DNA of 64,000 nt from JAEINY01 sp942490535 (lineage in GTDB: Bacteria > Bacteroidota > Bacteroidia > Bacteroidales > Marinilabiliaceae). This document shows positions 45,098 to 54,721 of the stretch, in pieces. The number at the start of each line of letters is the position of its first letter. The first letter of the stretch is position 1. Below the pieces are notes generated by a model. That model was not told the DNA's origin and made no database searches. It saw nothing but the letters and a program-made list of their open reading frames with translations. A program made the position numbers and the translations under genes. Where the stretch lies: the NCBI GenBank assembly GCA_942490535.1, contig CALNXQ010000003.1:186001-250000 (forward strand). The letters run 5' to 3'.

Positions 45098-47134
45098 ATG
45101 AATCACAATCCACTATTAATACCGTTTGACACCATTCATCAAACAGCTCCTTTCCATCTGATTAAAGAAGAACATTATTTACCGGCGTTCAAGGAAGCCA
45201 TAAAATTGGGTAAAATGGAAATCGACGCAATTATTGCTAACGATGATGCGCCAACCTTTTCCAATACCATTGAAGCGTTAGAATCCTCCGGTCAGCTTTT
45301 GGGCACCATCAGCAGTATTTTCTTTAATTTGAATCATGCTGAAACCAATGAAACAATTCAGGAAATTGCCCGTGAAGTTTCCCCATTACTCACAGAATAC
45401 AGCAATGACATCTGGTTAAATCCGGCCCTGTTTGAAAAGGTTAAAACCGTTTTTAATTCAACAGAAAAGACAATGCTCAACGTCGAACAACAAAAGTTAT
45501 TGGATGATACCCATAAAGCATTTGTTCGTAAAGGAGCCCTGTTGGAAGGCGCTGCCAAAGTGCGCTATCGTGAAATTACCAAAGAACTATCGACACTAAC
45601 CCTTCAGTTTGGCGAAAACGTATTGGCCGAAACCAATGCTTACCAGCTCCACATCACAGATCGTGATGCACTGACTGGTTTACCAGATGGCGCTTTAGAA
45701 GCCGCATCCGCCCTGGCGAAAAGTGAAGAAAAAGAGGGCTGGATTTTCTCCCTGCAATTCCCCAGTTATTTTCCGTTCATGAAATATGCGGATAACCGTG
45801 AATTGCGGCAGCAAATGTACATGGCACATGCATCGCGGGGAAATAATAACAATGAACGCGATAATAAATCCATTATTCAAAAGATCGTCAATCTGCGCAT
45901 CGAAAAAGCCCAACTGATGGGGTTTGAAACGCATGCCCACTTCGTTTTGGAAGAACAAATGGCACTGAAACCAGACACTGTTTACATGTTTCTTCAGGAA
46001 TTACTGGAAGCTTCCATTCGTTTTGCACAGGAAGATGTCAAAGAAGTGGCTGACTTTGCACAGAAAGAAGGTTTAAATGAAGAGTTACAGCGCTGGGATT
46101 ATATGTATTACAGCGAAAAACTCAAAGCCCAAAAGTTTGGCTTGAACGATGAGATGACCAAGCCTTATTTCCAATTGGAGAATGTAGAAAAAGGGGTTTT
46201 CAGCTTGGCAGAAAAACTCTACGGGCTTTCATTTCTACTAAATGATAACATCGAAGGCTATCATCAGGAGGTCAAAACCTACGAAGTCTTTAATGAAGAC
46301 GGCACCTTTTTAAGTGTCTTTTATGTGGACTACCATCCGCGTCCTACAAAACAAGGTGGAGCCTGGATGACTTCATTCAGAGATCAACACATCCAGAAAG
46401 ATTCAGATATTCGTCCACACATTTCGATCGTGTGTAATTTCACGCGCCCCACTGAAAAGCAACCTTCCTTACTCACATTTATGGAAGTAACCACGTTTCT
46501 GCATGAGTTTGGCCATGCCTTACACGGAATGCTTAGTAAAGTGACCTACGAAAGTTTATCTGGCACCAGTGTTTATCGCGATTTTGTGGAGTTACCATCT
46601 CAAATCATGGAAAACTGGGCCATCCAACGAGAATGGTTACAAGAAGTGGGCGTGCACTACAAAACCGGTGAAGTAATACCGGAGGAACTCATTCAAAAAC
46701 TAATTGACAGTGATAACTTCCAAAGTGGTTATGCCATGGTCCGTCAATTAAGTTTTGGCCTCAACGACATGGCCTGGCATACCTTGTCTGCACCATTTGA
46801 GGGAGATGTGATTGCCTTTGAAAAGAAAGCCATTGAAAAAACAGAGCTCTTTGCACCCATCGAAAATTTGGCAGTAAGCACTGCCTTTTCACACATCTTT
46901 GATGGTGGTTATGCCTCTGGCTATTATGGCTACAAATGGGCGGAAGTATTGGATGCCGATGCATTTGATGTGTTTTTAAAGAATGGTATTTATAATCGGG
47001 AAACAGCTCAGAAATTCAGACACGAAATCCTGGAAAAAGGAGGTACGCAGCATCCGATGAAATTATACAAAGCCTTCAGGGGGGGCGAACCATCTATTGA
47101 ACCATTATTGAGACGCAGCGGCTTAATCAAGTAA
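45098..47134 (+). CDS. M3-family oligopeptidase (Dcp/PrlC-like)
   Basis: A 678-residue cytoplasmic protein without a signal peptide. HEFGH at residues 469-473 (FLHEFGHALHG) is the M3 zinc site, and the third ligand is in the following EL/E-containing helix (VELPSQIMENW). Other M3 phrases are RELRQQMYMAHASRG and YDYRWAEVLDAD-like (YYGYKWAEVLDADAFD). Length and phrases fit peptidyl-dipeptidase Dcp and oligopeptidase A. It would cut dipeptides or short pieces from oligopeptides. It is a single gene ended by a terminator. Confidence 0.9.
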   Translation: MNHNPLLIPFDTIHQTAPFHLIKEEHYLPAFKEAIKLGKMEIDAIIANDDAPTFSNTIEALESSGQLLGTISSIFFNLNHAETNETIQEIAREVSPLLTEYSNDIWLNPALFEKVKTVFNSTEKTMLNVEQQKLLDDTHKAFVRKGALLEGAAKVRYREITKELSTLTLQFGENVLAETNAYQLHITDRDALTGLPDGALEAASALAKSEEKEGWIFSLQFPSYFPFMKYADNRELRQQMYMAHASRGNNNNERDNKSIIQKIVNLRIEKAQLMGFETHAHFVLEEQMALKPDTVYMFLQELLEASIRFAQEDVKEVADFAQKEGLNEELQRWDYMYYSEKLKAQKFGLNDEMTKPYFQLENVEKGVFSLAEKLYGLSFLLNDNIEGYHQEVKTYEVFNEDGTFLSVFYVDYHPRPTKQGGAWMTSFRDQHIQKDSDIRPHISIVCNFTRPTEKQPSLLTFMEVTTFLHEFGHALHGMLSKVTYESLSGTSVYRDFVELPSQIMENWAIQREWLQEVGVHYKTGEVIPEELIQKLIDSDNFQSGYAMVRQLSFGLNDMAWHTLSAPFEGDVIAFEKKAIEKTELFAPIENLAVSTAFSHIFDGGYASGYYGYKWAEVLDADAFDVFLKNGIYNRETAQKFRHEILEKGGTQHPMKLYKAFRGGEPSIEPLLRRSGLIK

Positions 47135-47197
47135 ATCTGATTTCATGCATTACATGCACCAATTTCTATTGCGCTAAAATTAATATTAACATAAAAG

Positions 47198-47226
47198 AAA
47201 AGGAGGCCTCCAAAACACCTCCTTTT
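47198..47226 (+). terminator. Terminator of the M3 peptidase gene
   Basis: AAAAGGAGG and CCTCCTTTT pair perfectly around an 11-base loop, followed by TTTTT on the plus strand, 64 bases after the stop. Confidence 0.8.
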
Positions 47227-47470
47227 TAAACAAACTTAACCCACCTATCTTCAGCACCTTCTGAACACTCCATTCAATTAACCTCTCTACCTAACGCGAC
47301 TTTGATAAATATTGTTTGCACACAACACTACTATACCATTTACAACAGTCACTCCACAAATCACGGCACATTCAACCAGAGCACATTATAGCACCATTAC
47401 ACATTCTTTCAACTCATTAAACACCCCCAAATCAAGCTGGGAATTTTTATTTTAGTTCTTATTCAACTAC
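47227..47470. other. Intergenic stretch before kamA
   Basis: An A/T-rich stretch without a plausible gene between the M3 terminator and the kamA promoter. It may hold control sites for the osmolyte operon, but I see no defined motif. Confidence 0.4.
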
Positions 47471-47472
47471 TT

Positions 47473-47502
47473 TTGTTCGCACAGAAACTATTTTTATCTT
47501 TT
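47473..47502 (+). promoter_or_regulatory. Promoter of kamA-ablB
   Basis: TTG at 47473-47475, then exactly 19 bases, then TATCTTTT at 47495-47502 (five of six fixed positions of TAnnTTTG). Transcription would begin near 47510, 27 bases before the ATG at 47537, which supports that start over the TTG at 47501. Confidence 0.6.
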
Positions 47503-47536
47503 GCTTATTCAACGGATAAAAATTCAAATAGACTCT

Positions 47537-48850
47537 ATGATAGTAATGTCAACACAGCAACAAAGTATTATTTCTAAAATTGAAACAGATGGTCAAACAT
47601 CTAAATGGCGGGATTGGAAATGGCAACTCAAACACGCCATCCGTAACATTGAAGATTTCCAGCATTTAACAGGAATTAAATTTTCGGCTGAAGAGATTAA
47701 AAAACTGGAAGAAACACAGTCGAAATTCCCACTTAGCATCACACCATATTACTTGTCCCTGATTGATGTTGACAATTACCAAAACGATCCAATTTATAAA
47801 CAATCGTTTCTGAATCCTCAAGAATTAGAGATCAGTAAAGACGAACACACAGATCCATTATCTGAAGACAAAGATAGCCCGGTACCAGGTATTACTCACC
47901 GTTATCCCGACCGCGTCTTATTCATGGTTAGCAATGTGTGTGCGATGTATTGCCGCCACTGCACCCGCAAACGAAAAGTTGGCGATAAAGATTTCATTCC
48001 TCAGAAAGATCAAATTCAGCAAGGTATTGAATACATAAAAAACAATCCACAAGTAAGAGACGTCTTACTTTCTGGCGGTGATCCCTTTCTATTACCAACC
48101 GATTATTTGGATTACATTTTGACTGAACTCCGTCAGATTGAACATGTGGAAATCATCCGGATAGGAACGCGTATTCCAGTAGTACTACCATACCGAGTGA
48201 CCGATGAATTGGTGGATATGCTAAAAAAACACCATCCCATTTGGATTAACACTCACTTTAATCACCCCCGTGAAATGACCCAATCCGCACAACTGGCATT
48301 GAAAAAATTAGCTGATGCGGGTATTCCATTAGGCAATCAAAGTGTATTGTTAGCCGGGGTAAACGATTGTCAACGAATCATAAAAAAACTCGTTCACGAT
48401 TTAGTAAAAAACAGAGTACGTCCCTATTACCTCTATCAGTGTGATTTATCCGAAGGGCTTAGTCATTTCCGGACCCCAATAGGAAAAGGTATTGAAATCA
48501 TCGAAAGTCTGATTGGTCATACCAGTGGTTTTGCAGTACCTACTTATGTGATAGATGCACCTGGTGGTGGCGGTAAAATTCCAGTAATGCCTAATTACAT
48601 TATTTCATGGTCGACTAACAAAGTGATTATTCGAAATTATGAAGGCATTATTACATCCTATAAGGAGCCGGACAACTACAAAGCTACGTTTTGTGACCGT
48701 AATTGTGACACTTGCAATCTGGAGCTAAAACTGGCGCCGGGTTCGGAAGAAAAATCTTTAGGCATTGAAAGTCTGTTAGCCGACCACAATAATACCATCT
48801 CACTCATTCCATCGGAAAATGCACGTTTTAAAAGAAGAACCGATGGATAA
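47537..48850 (+). CDS. kamA: Lysine 2,3-aminomutase
   Basis: The 437-residue protein (ATG 47537) converts L-lysine to L-beta-lysine with a radical SAM cluster and PLP. The iron-sulfur motif is CAMYCRHC at C135, C139 and C142 (CxxxCxxC). The PLP lysine lies in the DAPGGGGKIPVMPNYI block. LSGGDPFLLPTDYLDYIL and GTRIPVVLPYRVTDEL are further family blocks. The gene overlaps the next by eight bases (ATGGATAA), a sign of translational coupling. With ablB it makes N-epsilon-acetyl-beta-lysine, a compatible solute, so salt or osmotic control is expected. Confidence 0.95.
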   Translation: MIVMSTQQQSIISKIETDGQTSKWRDWKWQLKHAIRNIEDFQHLTGIKFSAEEIKKLEETQSKFPLSITPYYLSLIDVDNYQNDPIYKQSFLNPQELEISKDEHTDPLSEDKDSPVPGITHRYPDRVLFMVSNVCAMYCRHCTRKRKVGDKDFIPQKDQIQQGIEYIKNNPQVRDVLLSGGDPFLLPTDYLDYILTELRQIEHVEIIRIGTRIPVVLPYRVTDELVDMLKKHHPIWINTHFNHPREMTQSAQLALKKLADAGIPLGNQSVLLAGVNDCQRIIKKLVHDLVKNRVRPYYLYQCDLSEGLSHFRTPIGKGIEIIESLIGHTSGFAVPTYVIDAPGGGGKIPVMPNYIISWSTNKVIIRNYEGIITSYKEPDNYKATFCDRNCDTCNLELKLAPGSEEKSLGIESLLADHNNTISLIPSENARFKRRTDG

Positions 48851-49670
48851 AACAGAAAAAATAGGCCAATCCCTGATTCAACATGGAAAGGATAGCGATC
48901 GTATCTATTTGATGAAGCTGCATCCATCGGATGCACCTTCCATCATTCAGGTTCTTTTTGACTTAGCCCATCGCCATGAATACACCAAAATTGTAGCAAA
49001 AATCCCCGCAATCTATTACCCTTCATTTCTATCTGCTGATTTTCAAATAGAAGCCAGTGTTCCTGGTTTTTACGATGGAAATGAAAATGCTTTGTTTTTA
49101 GGCTATTACCTTGATCCTAATCGGAGAAATTTTAAAATTAAGCCTGTGCAAAGCCTTGGCGAAATACTCATCTCGGAGATTCGACCGCCCAGTAATGAAT
49201 TACCGAAAGAGTATTCCTTCAGAGTTTTGACACAGGTGGACACATTAGAAATGACCAGTGTATTCAAGACTGTATTCAAAAGCTATCCCTTCCAAATATT
49301 TGAGCAAAATTACCTGAAAGAGACCATGCAAAATGGAGTGATTTATTTTGGAGCTTTTAAAAACGGACGATTAAAAGGCATTTCGTCGGCCGAAACAGAT
49401 GTCGCTAATCGCAATGCAGAAATGACTGATTTTGCTGTCCTCCCACAAGCCAGGGGCAAAAAGTTAGCTCTACATCTACTCAATCACATGCAGACTTATT
49501 TGAAAGACTGCTCGTATAAAACCCTATATACTATTGCCAGACTGCACTCTCCCTCCATGAATAAAACATTCATGAATATGCATTACAAATACGCTGGCAC
49601 TTTAATCAACAATACCCAAATCAGCGGTGGAATTGAAAGTATGAATGTATGGTACAAAAACATTCTGTGA
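48843..49670 (+). CDS. ablB: Beta-lysine N-acetyltransferase (putative)
   Basis: The 275-residue protein (ATG 48843, overlapping the kamA stop) is a GNAT-fold acetyltransferase: the acetyl-CoA loop is QARGKKLALHLL in the C-terminal half, with MTDFAVLP just before it. The N-terminal half is specific to the family that pairs with KamA. It would acetylate the epsilon amino group of beta-lysine to give the osmolyte N-epsilon-acetyl-beta-lysine. An ATG at 48819 is possible but would overlap kamA by 32 bases. Confidence 0.88.
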   Translation: MDKTEKIGQSLIQHGKDSDRIYLMKLHPSDAPSIIQVLFDLAHRHEYTKIVAKIPAIYYPSFLSADFQIEASVPGFYDGNENALFLGYYLDPNRRNFKIKPVQSLGEILISEIRPPSNELPKEYSFRVLTQVDTLEMTSVFKTVFKSYPFQIFEQNYLKETMQNGVIYFGAFKNGRLKGISSAETDVANRNAEMTDFAVLPQARGKKLALHLLNHMQTYLKDCSYKTLYTIARLHSPSMNKTFMNMHYKYAGTLINNTQISGGIESMNVWYKNIL

Positions 49671-49747
49671 TCATTCAAATTCGCAACTGTTTCATTAATT
49701 CCAACTCACACAGAAAGCCCCTTACCGCTTTCAAAGCCATTGATGAG

Positions 49748-49773
49748 TGAGTGTCAATTACATTTGACACTCA
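49748..49773. terminator. Hairpin between convergent ablB and marR
   Basis: A 10-bp perfect stem (TGAGTGTCAA with TTGACACTCA) and a 6-base loop. Only a short T-rich tail (TTCTATTTG) follows on the plus strand, so termination may be partial. It could serve both genes. Confidence 0.6.
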
Positions 49774-49795
49774 TTCTATTTGTTCCCCGGACAAG

Positions 49796-50278
49796 CTACT
49801 CAACAGTATCCACATTGTTTTCGCCGGTAAGCATTGGATAAGCGCCCAGATCATCAATCTCCAACATTTCAATCAATACATCCAGTGCTGCATTGATGGA
49901 CACAACCTGTTCCTCGGAAAGATGACTCAACTTCGATAATAATCGCTGCTGAAGCAGATTTGGCGTTTGCTCCAATAAGTTATCACCCGACGAAGTTAAT
50001 GTTATATTAGTGACACGCTTATCTCCTACTTTCGGCAAGCGGGCCAAAAACCCTTTTTTTTCTAATCGATCAATAATTCCCGTTACTGTGCTACTATTCA
50101 AATTCAGATGAGATCTGATGTCCTTTTGAGTGGCCTGGTAACCAGGCGTTGCTTTCAGGTATTCAAGACATAATATTTGAGGGATACTAACCCCAAAATC
50201 CTTTTGCACTTTTTTTGACTCCAGGTTAATGCTCCGAACAATGCGTCTTACTTTTATGAGAATATTTTTAAAATCCAT
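49796..50278 (-). CDS. MarR-family transcriptional regulator
   Basis: A 160-residue winged-helix regulator. The DNA-binding region is at about 40-100 (ATQKDIRSHLNLNSSTVTGIIDRLEKKGFLARLP, then KVGDKRVTNITLTSSGDNLLEQ), with dimerisation helices on both ends. It is convergent with ablB and likely controls another gene or responds to a small molecule; no adjacent divergent target is evident. Confidence 0.9.
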   Translation of the reverse strand: MDFKNILIKVRRIVRSINLESKKVQKDFGVSIPQILCLEYLKATPGYQATQKDIRSHLNLNSSTVTGIIDRLEKKGFLARLPKVGDKRVTNITLTSSGDNLLEQTPNLLQQRLLSKLSHLSEEQVVSINAALDVLIEMLEIDDLGAYPMLTGENNVDTVE

Positions 50279-50437
50279 TACGTCTTGAATTAGCCTTCAA
50301 AAATAGAAACAATCCGCATAAAAAACAGCCAAAATAAGATCTTCTGTCAATTTAGCGAACGGCCCATTCCATAAAAACACACAGAAGGGAGCTCCCCCAG
50401 ACAGAAGCTCCCCTTGCACTTAACTTAACCCCTCACA

Positions 50438-50629
50438 TTAAATCAAAACCCTCGTTGTATCTTCGGAATATTTTAGCGTTCCATCTCTCAACAAACCAAT
50501 AATCTTACGACGTCCCTTAATTTGTGACAACTTTAAATCTTTAAGTATTTGACCGATGTAGACCGGTTTGTTAGTTTGCACATACTCAATAATAGATTTT
50601 TCAACGGATTTGTAAGATTTCCCTTTCAT
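50438..50629 (-). CDS. Small winged-helix-like protein
   Basis: A 63-residue, basic protein: KSIIEYVQTNKPVYIGQILKDLKLSQIKGRRKIIGLLRDG, read as three helices and a short wing. It could be a small DNA-binding protein, but it is too short to place. It stands alone between the MarR gene and the C69 operon. It is more likely real than many frames of its size because of the helical pattern and a plausible start, yet expression is not supported by any marker. Confidence 0.5.
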   Translation of the reverse strand: MKGKSYKSVEKSIIEYVQTNKPVYIGQILKDLKLSQIKGRRKIIGLLRDGTLKYSEDTTRVLI

Positions 50630-50772
50630 GATTTTTGTTTGAATTGTGGTTTATATGAATTGAACAGATAAAATCCGAAATATGTCTTGCAAACTCTACA
50701 GTTACAACCATCAACGAACACTATCTAATTTACCTCATTAATCCCACAAGTTCAAGCCCAAAAATCAAAAAA

Positions 50773-50806
50773 AGAGGAAGAATCAGACGTTTTTAATTCT
50801 TCCTCT
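50773..50806 (-). terminator. Terminator of the proline-peptide operon
   Basis: An 11-bp perfect stem (AGAGGAAGAAT with ATTCTTCCTCT) around a 12-base loop, followed by seven T on the minus strand. It lies about 90 bases past the C69 stop and marks the end of the five-gene operon. Confidence 0.85.
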
Positions 50807-50894
50807 CAGTCCGGCAAATACCAGTTCCGTTTTATTCACGAACCAGTATTTTATAATTGGTCGTTACCTATACCAATACGTTGCTAGTAAATGA

Positions 50895-52535
50895 CTAAAT
50901 ACCTTGTTTATTGTTGGTGAAATTTGAAATTAAATCCAATCGAATTTCCTGGTAGAGCTGATGAATCTGGTTCATGCGCTGAACAGTCAGTTCGGTTAAA
51001 TACTGGGCGGCTTTCTTTGGATTCTTGTTCAATAAGGTCTGAGCCTTTTCATCAATCTCTTTTTGATCGTCAAAAAAACTTTGCTCCAAAGGATCGCGCT
51101 TGGAAGTCAACAATTGATGCGCATCCTGCCATTTTAAATACATCAGGTTATCAACAAAGTCCACACACCAGCGGATGCTATTTTCCTGGAAATAGGCCGG
51201 ATTATACACTTTGTAGCATTCGGCCACATCCGTTACTCCTGAATAGATGGGCACATAGGCACTGGTATAGGCATTATCGACATAAAACCAATAAATACCA
51301 CCCACTTCATTGGGTAACCAGCCGCGTAACTGGGCAATCATGCCATATTCGCCACGGGCACGCGCCACATTGCGGCGACTGTTAATCTTCATCACCTGAC
51401 GCATCTCTTTGGTGGGAAAGGGAGTCGCGATGGGACTTTTAACCATTTGGCCATCCTTTCCCGGATAATACCACGCAGGCGCATTTTCTTTATCGTAAAT
51501 GGTACCTGTAAAAGTTGAACGTTGGAAAGCCATAATATCCTGCACAGACATTTTCTCTTTTGGTTTTACAGAGAATGGATAGAGCGAAAGGGGCTCCACA
51601 TATTGCGTATATTGATCGTCCCCTCCCCAGGGCGAATCGGTGAATCGATCGGGCCATTGCGTAAAATCAGGGGCATAAGTGGCATAAAACAACCAAAAGC
51701 GAGAGGTCGCCCATTCGCGAGGGATGGGTGAATAAGCCTCCTGCCAAATGAAAGGTTTTCCGGAAGCGGGATTATACCATCCGCGATCAATGGCTTCCTG
51801 CTTGTAATTGGCCGATGCTCTGAAATTGGCTTTATCTGCCACATTGATCTGTTTAATGATGCTCCAATTGGGAATAATCATGACATGATCATCCGGCACA
51901 CGTTGTGCAGCCCAAATGCAACCGGGCTTGCCATCTTCAGGCGTCCACTCATTGCCCACACTAAATACTTCCAATACCCATATCTCGTTCACATCGGCAA
52001 TGACCAATGACTCACTTTCATCCACACAGGAGGGTAAAAAACCGTACTTCTCCAATAATTCAGTGATGAGTTTCAGTGCCTCTTCGGCCGTTTGACAGCG
52101 TTGCAACGCAAAGGACTGTGCCTGTTCAATGGTCATGATCTGCTTACAAAGGGAGCGATCCAGCTTCAGCTCCTCCCGCTGACTCAGCGTACTTTCACCA
52201 ATGGCCAGCTGATGGGCATTCATTTGCGGATAGGCCGTTTGAAAATAGCTATTGGTCTGTTCGACTTGCGGAATATGACCAATCACCTCGCCATAATTCC
52301 CCAAAGGCCGGCCCGATTCGGCCATTCCCCAATAAACAGGTGCTTTTTCGCCCAGTTTATAGGATTGACCAGGTACCAGATGCAAACGGCAATCGGGGCC
52401 GGCATCGGTGTGCGAAACAATGACAGAGCCATCCGCGGAGGCTTTTTTACCTACTGCAATCACCGTACAGGCATTTGAGTCAGGTAGCGAAAATAAATAG
52501 GTCGCTATGGCCAGGTATAAAAATAGTTTATTCAT
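50895..52535 (-). CDS. C69-family dipeptidase (secreted Ntn hydrolase)
   Basis: A 546-residue protein with a signal peptide (LYLAIATYLFSLPDSNA); the catalytic Cys 23 directly follows the presumed cleavage site (NACTVIAVGKKAS), as expected for N-terminal nucleophile hydrolases that expose their Cys after processing. It continues with SDHTDAG-like IVSHTDAGPD and several Trp-rich blocks. Family C69 enzymes are dipeptidases of broad range. It is the last gene of the operon, 81 bases after the hydroxyproline dehydratase, so it may finish the breakdown of dipeptides that contain proline or hydroxyproline. Confidence 0.85.
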   Translation of the reverse strand: MNKLFLYLAIATYLFSLPDSNACTVIAVGKKASADGSVIVSHTDAGPDCRLHLVPGQSYKLGEKAPVYWGMAESGRPLGNYGEVIGHIPQVEQTNSYFQTAYPQMNAHQLAIGESTLSQREELKLDRSLCKQIMTIEQAQSFALQRCQTAEEALKLITELLEKYGFLPSCVDESESLVIADVNEIWVLEVFSVGNEWTPEDGKPGCIWAAQRVPDDHVMIIPNWSIIKQINVADKANFRASANYKQEAIDRGWYNPASGKPFIWQEAYSPIPREWATSRFWLFYATYAPDFTQWPDRFTDSPWGGDDQYTQYVEPLSLYPFSVKPKEKMSVQDIMAFQRSTFTGTIYDKENAPAWYYPGKDGQMVKSPIATPFPTKEMRQVMKINSRRNVARARGEYGMIAQLRGWLPNEVGGIYWFYVDNAYTSAYVPIYSGVTDVAECYKVYNPAYFQENSIRWCVDFVDNLMYLKWQDAHQLLTSKRDPLEQSFFDDQKEIDEKAQTLLNKNPKKAAQYLTELTVQRMNQIHQLYQEIRLDLISNFTNNKQGI

Positions 52536-52616
52536 CTAGTATTAAGTTTTAATAGTATTTACGAATTTATTTCTAATCACCAGATCGGTAGGTGCCAGCC
52601 TTAAATTTATCACATC

Positions 52617-53657
52617 CTATCTGAATATAAATCCTTCCCGAAGGGGATCTGCCGGATCGAACCAAAACTCATTGCGACCCGTTAAGAAAGCTTGTCCGGT
52701 AACTTCCGGAATCACTGCTTTATGCGGGCCATAAGTAGTAGATTCAGTCACTCGAACATCCATGGTTGATCCCAATATGCTTTCAATAGTAATGGTTTCA
52801 TTCATCCGCAACTCCCCTTTGGCATAATGCAAAGCTGCACGCGCACTCACACCCGACCCGGTGGCTGAACGGTCCACTTCTCCTTCGGCAAAAATGCAAA
52901 CATTACGACTATGGTGATTAGGATTCAGGGGTGCCCCTGTAAAAATGGTGCCATACAAAAAACTCAAATCCGGTTCAAAGGGATGCGTAATGGGATACTT
53001 AGCCATCACGGCCGTTTTAATCCTCCGCCCCCAATCGATGAGTTGATTGTAATCTTTCTCCTCCATGCCCAATCCCAACTCATCGGCCTTTACAAAAGCA
53101 TAAAAGGCCCCGCCATAGGCGACGTCAAACTTCACTTGACCAATACCAGGGACGTCTACCACCGCATCTTTCAGTAGCAGAAAAGAAGGTACATTCAGGA
53201 ACGAAACTTTCTCAACCCGTCCATTTTGACGATGCGCTTTGGCCCGGATCAAACCGGGAGGAGCGTCAATCAGAAGCTCCGGCTGATCTCCCTCTTTTTC
53301 AATCATACCAGTATCAAATACCAATTTTGTCAAGGCAATGATGGCATGGCCGCACATGGTGCTGTAGCCTTCATTGTGCAGAAAAAAGGTCCCAAAATCA
53401 GCTCCCTGGGTGATGGGTTCGGTAATGAGTGCACCATACATATCGGCATGGCCGCGCGGCTCAAACATGGTACCGGTGCGGATATGATCGAGGTGATCCC
53501 GAAAATAACGGCGTTTCTCCAGGATGGTTTTTCCTTTGATGGCAGGAAAGCCATCGTATAAAACACGGAGGGGCTCACCTCCTGTATGTAAGTCAATGGT
53601 TTTCACCGAGAGCCAGTCTTTAGGAGGCTCCCAATTCCAATTTTGTAGATTTTGCAT
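52617..53657 (-). CDS. trans-3-hydroxy-L-proline dehydratase (proline racemase family)
   Basis: The 346-residue protein (ATG 53657; the longer reading begins at TTG 53687) belongs to the proline racemase superfamily: MCGHA with catalytic C102, and a second site reading DRSATGSGVSAR, in which the second catalytic Cys of proline racemase is replaced by T266. Cys plus Thr is the signature of trans-3-hydroxy-L-proline dehydratase (human L3HYPDH has C104 and T273). It would dehydrate trans-3-hydroxyproline to delta-1-pyrroline-2-carboxylate, which is the substrate of the next gene upstream. Key residues seen; activity inferred. Confidence 0.85.
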   Translation of the reverse strand: MQNLQNWNWEPPKDWLSVKTIDLHTGGEPLRVLYDGFPAIKGKTILEKRRYFRDHLDHIRTGTMFEPRGHADMYGALITEPITQGADFGTFFLHNEGYSTMCGHAIIALTKLVFDTGMIEKEGDQPELLIDAPPGLIRAKAHRQNGRVEKVSFLNVPSFLLLKDAVVDVPGIGQVKFDVAYGGAFYAFVKADELGLGMEEKDYNQLIDWGRRIKTAVMAKYPITHPFEPDLSFLYGTIFTGAPLNPNHHSRNVCIFAEGEVDRSATGSGVSARAALHYAKGELRMNETITIESILGSTMDVRVTESTTYGPHKAVIPEVTGQAFLTGRNEFWFDPADPLREGFIFR

Positions 53658-53748
53658 GATGGATTCAGTAAGGGCGTTTGTTACCAAAAAACTCAGATCA
53701 TAGACCTGAGTGTAGTAATTTCAAGTTAAACGTGAAACATCAGATATT

Positions 53749-54711
53749 TTATATTTTCACCGACTGACCGATGCCGTCCAGACCTGCCCGCTCATAGACC
53801 AGTTTAGCGGCAAATAAATCGAACAGACCTTCGCCAACGGTTTTAAAGAGTCGTGTTTCACGGAAACTGATCTCCTGCGGACGCTCAATCAAATCAACAA
53901 TATGACGAATTTGATGGGCTTGAATTAACTTATTCTCCACCGGAAAAATCAGATCACCGCTCTCTTTGCGGCCGTGGTCCGCATCAATCCAGATCTGATC
54001 AACTAAACGAAAGACCGATTCCGGCAATTCGCGCATGGAAGGCTTATAGGAGCCCACACTTATGATCGTTTTACCCAGGAGCAGATCTTCCAGATTAGGC
54101 AACACCGGTATTTCAGAAGTGGTAGCCGTGATGATCACTTCACTGTTTTTAACCAGCTGCTGTTCATCTTCACAAATGGCCACCTCCACATGCGGCATAC
54201 GCGTTGTCATGAATTGAAGGAATTGCTGCACCATTTTAATGGATCGATCATAAACATAGACACGCTCCACATCGCGTTCATTGGACGCAAACCAGGCAAT
54301 GTGCCGACCCTGAGCGCCGGCCCCAATGACCCCAATGGAATGAATCAGCGGATCGGTTAAATGCCTCACTCCCACCGAAGCCACAGCAGCTGTCCGCATA
54401 GCAGTCAGCTTAGCACCATTGAATAGGGCTACTGCTTCCCCTGTCCGCCCCTCGTTTAACAAAACCGTTCCATGAATTACCGGTTCGCCCAGTTCAGCAT
54501 TCCCGGGAAATACAGAAACCAATTTTGTCGTAAACATATCAGGCCCCACAGAAGGCATTACCAATAACGTATTCCCCTCCATTTCCACATGCATGCGGTG
54601 AGGGGTAAAATAATCTTTATCGGCACTTGCTTTCAAAGCCAATTCCATCACATCAATCCAGAGATGTGGAGGAGCAGCTTTTTCAATGGCTTCGGATGAA
54701 AGTATCAGCAT
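53749..54711 (-). CDS. Ornithine cyclodeaminase/mu-crystallin family, likely pyrroline-2-carboxylate reductase
   Basis: A 320-residue NAD(P)-binding protein: Rossmann motif GVIGAGAQGRHIAWF at about 126, LMVMPSVGPDMFTTKLVSVFPGN and GTVLLNEGRTGEAVALFNGAKLTAMRTAA are family blocks. In this family the members next to a trans-3-hydroxyproline dehydratase reduce delta-1-pyrroline-2-carboxylate to L-proline. The adjacency with the dehydratase (91 bases) and ten bases from the M24 gene supports this reading over ornithine cyclodeaminase. Confidence 0.8.
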   Translation of the reverse strand: MLILSSEAIEKAAPPHLWIDVMELALKASADKDYFTPHRMHVEMEGNTLLVMPSVGPDMFTTKLVSVFPGNAELGEPVIHGTVLLNEGRTGEAVALFNGAKLTAMRTAAVASVGVRHLTDPLIHSIGVIGAGAQGRHIAWFASNERDVERVYVYDRSIKMVQQFLQFMTTRMPHVEVAICEDEQQLVKNSEVIITATTSEIPVLPNLEDLLLGKTIISVGSYKPSMRELPESVFRLVDQIWIDADHGRKESGDLIFPVENKLIQAHQIRHIVDLIERPQEISFRETRLFKTVGEGLFDLFAAKLVYERAGLDGIGQSVKI

Positions 54712-54721
54712 AATGGAGGAT

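Noticed and set aside
50438..50629. Toxin-antitoxin partner for the small winged-helix protein
   Set aside because: No partner frame overlaps or lies in an operon with it on the same strand.
52617..53657. Proline racemase or 4-hydroxyproline epimerase reading
   Set aside because: The second catalytic Cys is replaced by Thr (DRSATGSG), which is the dehydratase signature.
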